This document shows, in pieces, positions 62,243-64,000 of a DNA stretch of 64,000 nucleotides. Positions within the stretch are counted from its first letter, which is position 1, and every line of letters begins with the position of its first letter. Under the pieces are notes generated by a model that worked only from the letters and a program-made list of their open reading frames with translations, ran no database searches and was not told the origin of the DNA. The stretch is from Sipunculus nudus. Its lineage: Eukaryota; Annelida; Sipuncula; Golfingiida; Sipunculidae. The DNA is taken from the NCBI GenBank assembly GCA_026874595.1, contig CM049311.1, forward strand, positions 64,581,953-64,645,952. Reading direction: 5' to 3'. A program made the translations under genes and the position numbers.

Positions 62243-64000
62243 TCTAAATGCATGCTAATACTTGAAGACATTCCTGTGATATTGAAAGTGATATTGTGAT
62301 GTTTTAATGACAGATGTCATACCAGTGATATTTTATGTTAATAAAAATATTATGCAACAAATTTGTGATCATTATATTTTTCCAGATTCCAAAAGTTATA
62401 TTTTGTCCTGTAATTACAGTGTGCTGTGTATTTTAAATCCAAATAAATATTTTGTTCAGAAATCTGACCCTGAAGGAAACAAAAACAAAAGTTTCAAAGG
62501 AAAGCACTTGAAAGTAAAGGTCTGGCCTTAATTAGAGCATCTTTTTAGCTCAGCTGACTGAACATTTTTCTCAGCTACAGCGATCACTCTTTGTCCATTG
62601 TCATTCTATCTAGCCGTCCGTCTGTCTGTCAACAGGGCACAAATCCAAACAGCTGGACCTAGAAATTTCTAACTAAAAACTCATGACCTAGAAATTTCTA
62701 ACTAAAAACACATGGAGGTCCATTATAAACCTCCTTAGCAACCTGAAATCAGGTCACTGTCACCTATAATCTCCGAGCTATGGGGCTTGTCAGTACGCCT
62801 CAGAATAATTATAAATTTGATACAAAAGCTCAAGTATCTGAATAACTGATGCATTGATTCCCATTATTCTTTGCATGCATATTGATCAAGGAGTGTCACA
62901 TCAGTTCCTGTAGACAGGTGGCACCACCTGTTTTTCTTTTTTAGCTCGGCTGACTGTAAGTCATATGAGCTGTAGCGATCACTCTTTGTCCATCGTCCAT
63001 CTGGCCGTCCGGCTGTCTGTCCGTTAACAAGGCACAAATCGTAACCACTGGACCTAGAATCTTCTTACTTTACATTCAGAGAGGTCCATGAAAAATCTCC
63101 TTGGAAACCTGGAATTAGGTCTCTGTTACCCATATCCTTCGAGCTATTGGGCCCCAAAGTACCCCCCAGAATAGTTAAAAATTTCATACAAAAACTTCAA
63201 TATCTCATTTACTACATCACTGATGGTCATGATTTTTGGCATACATATTGATCATGAGATGTTCCATCAGTTCCTGCAGACTGGTGGCGCAATCTGCATT
63301 TTTAGTGAACCTGTGAGCTTATGCGATGGTGTGGCGTCGTCCGGTGTCCGTCGGCCGTCATCCGTGGTCCGTTGCTGTACGTTAACCCATACTATCTTGA
63401 AAACCGCAAGAGGTGGCATCACGAAATTTTATTAAAAAAATTAGTCATCTAAAAAACTATATCGGATTTTGCTTATTTTTTGGCTAACTGCATTTTCTTA
63501 GATTTTATAGGGAAAAAGCTAAAAGCTTTAAAAATCTTCTTCTCCGAAACTGTTCAGCCAAATTGTCCAATATTTCACAGAAATGATTCCTGGAATAATC
63601 TTTCTCAAGTTTTTTCCAATGGTTTAAGTTCGGTGATTTTTGGCCGAGTTACAGGAACTTAGTCATCTGTCCATAAAAGCATACTAAAATTACAATCTCA
63701 GAAACGGCTGGAGCTATCATCACCAAATTTTATGCCAATGTTGTTCACATGAGACATATCTGAAATTGAGGTATTGGTGGCGCCACCTGCATCAACCTTT
63801 TTTGTACGGGGGTCATCAGTGCCCGTATCATACTGACGGCTACAAAAAACTTCTTCTCTGAAACCATATGGCCAAATAGTTTAATATCGCACAGAAATGA
63901 TCCTAGAGTAGTGCTTTCTGAAATTTGTTCAAATGGTATAAGTTCAGTGACTTTTGGCTGAGTTATGGGAAGCTGAATTTAGTCATATGTTGTAACAGCC

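Larger units (their letters stand above)
57314..64000 (+). repeat. Tandem duplication, copy 2 (partial, runs off window)
   Basis: Near-identical restart of 45461 onward for the remaining 6.7 kb. Differences noticed: T to C at 48312/60165 and at 48329/60182, and the TA microsatellite length. No difference was noticed in the exon copies. Downstream of 62520 it repeats the 50686-52140 repeat field. Confidence 0.95.

Overview
This is eukaryotic, AT-rich, intron-dominated DNA with dense non-coding repeats. Several repeat families carry CGTCCGTC or CTGTCTGTC runs next to AGCTCAGCTGA-like ends. That style is familiar from mollusc and other lophotrochozoan genomes, so a marine mollusc is my best guess; this is inference, not proof.

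Layout. One plus-strand gene runs in from the left edge and ends at a stop codon at 47786. I can follow 15 exons in a continuous, phase-compatible reading frame. They encode about 737 residues, and the 5' end lies outside the window. The N-terminal half is low complexity: five Pro/Lys-rich, phase 1-1 exons, then a 141-codon acidic exon. The C-terminal half is an Arg-rich helical segment followed by a conserved-looking domain of about 190 residues with two degenerate EF-hand-like loops. I do not recognise the orthologue by name.

The intron between exons 12 and 13 (24700-46094) is the most unusual part. It begins with a 67-bp minisatellite whose unit contains the last 12 coding bases and the 5' splice site of exon 12. 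About 155 units lie in two blocks of about 5.1 and 5.3 kb. Between the blocks sits a 10.2-kb element with long terminal inverted repeats beginning CACTA and a 3-bp TGA target duplication. This is the signature of a CACTA/EnSpm-type DNA transposon inserted into the array.

From 45461 to 57313 the sequence holds the last three exons, the 3' flank and a field of diverged repeats. From 57314 to the right edge that block starts again, nearly base for base: a head-to-tail tandem duplication with a period of 11,853 bp. The window therefore holds two copies of the gene's terminal three exons. Either this is a very recent duplication or it is an assembly duplicate.

Other introns carry two fold-back (inverted-repeat) elements, an AGCTCAGCTGA repeat family with full-length, nested and deleted copies, tRNA-derived SINE-like fragments, small MITE-like elements and simple repeats. 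I found no convincing second protein-coding gene, no rRNA or intact tRNA gene, and no transposase reading frame.
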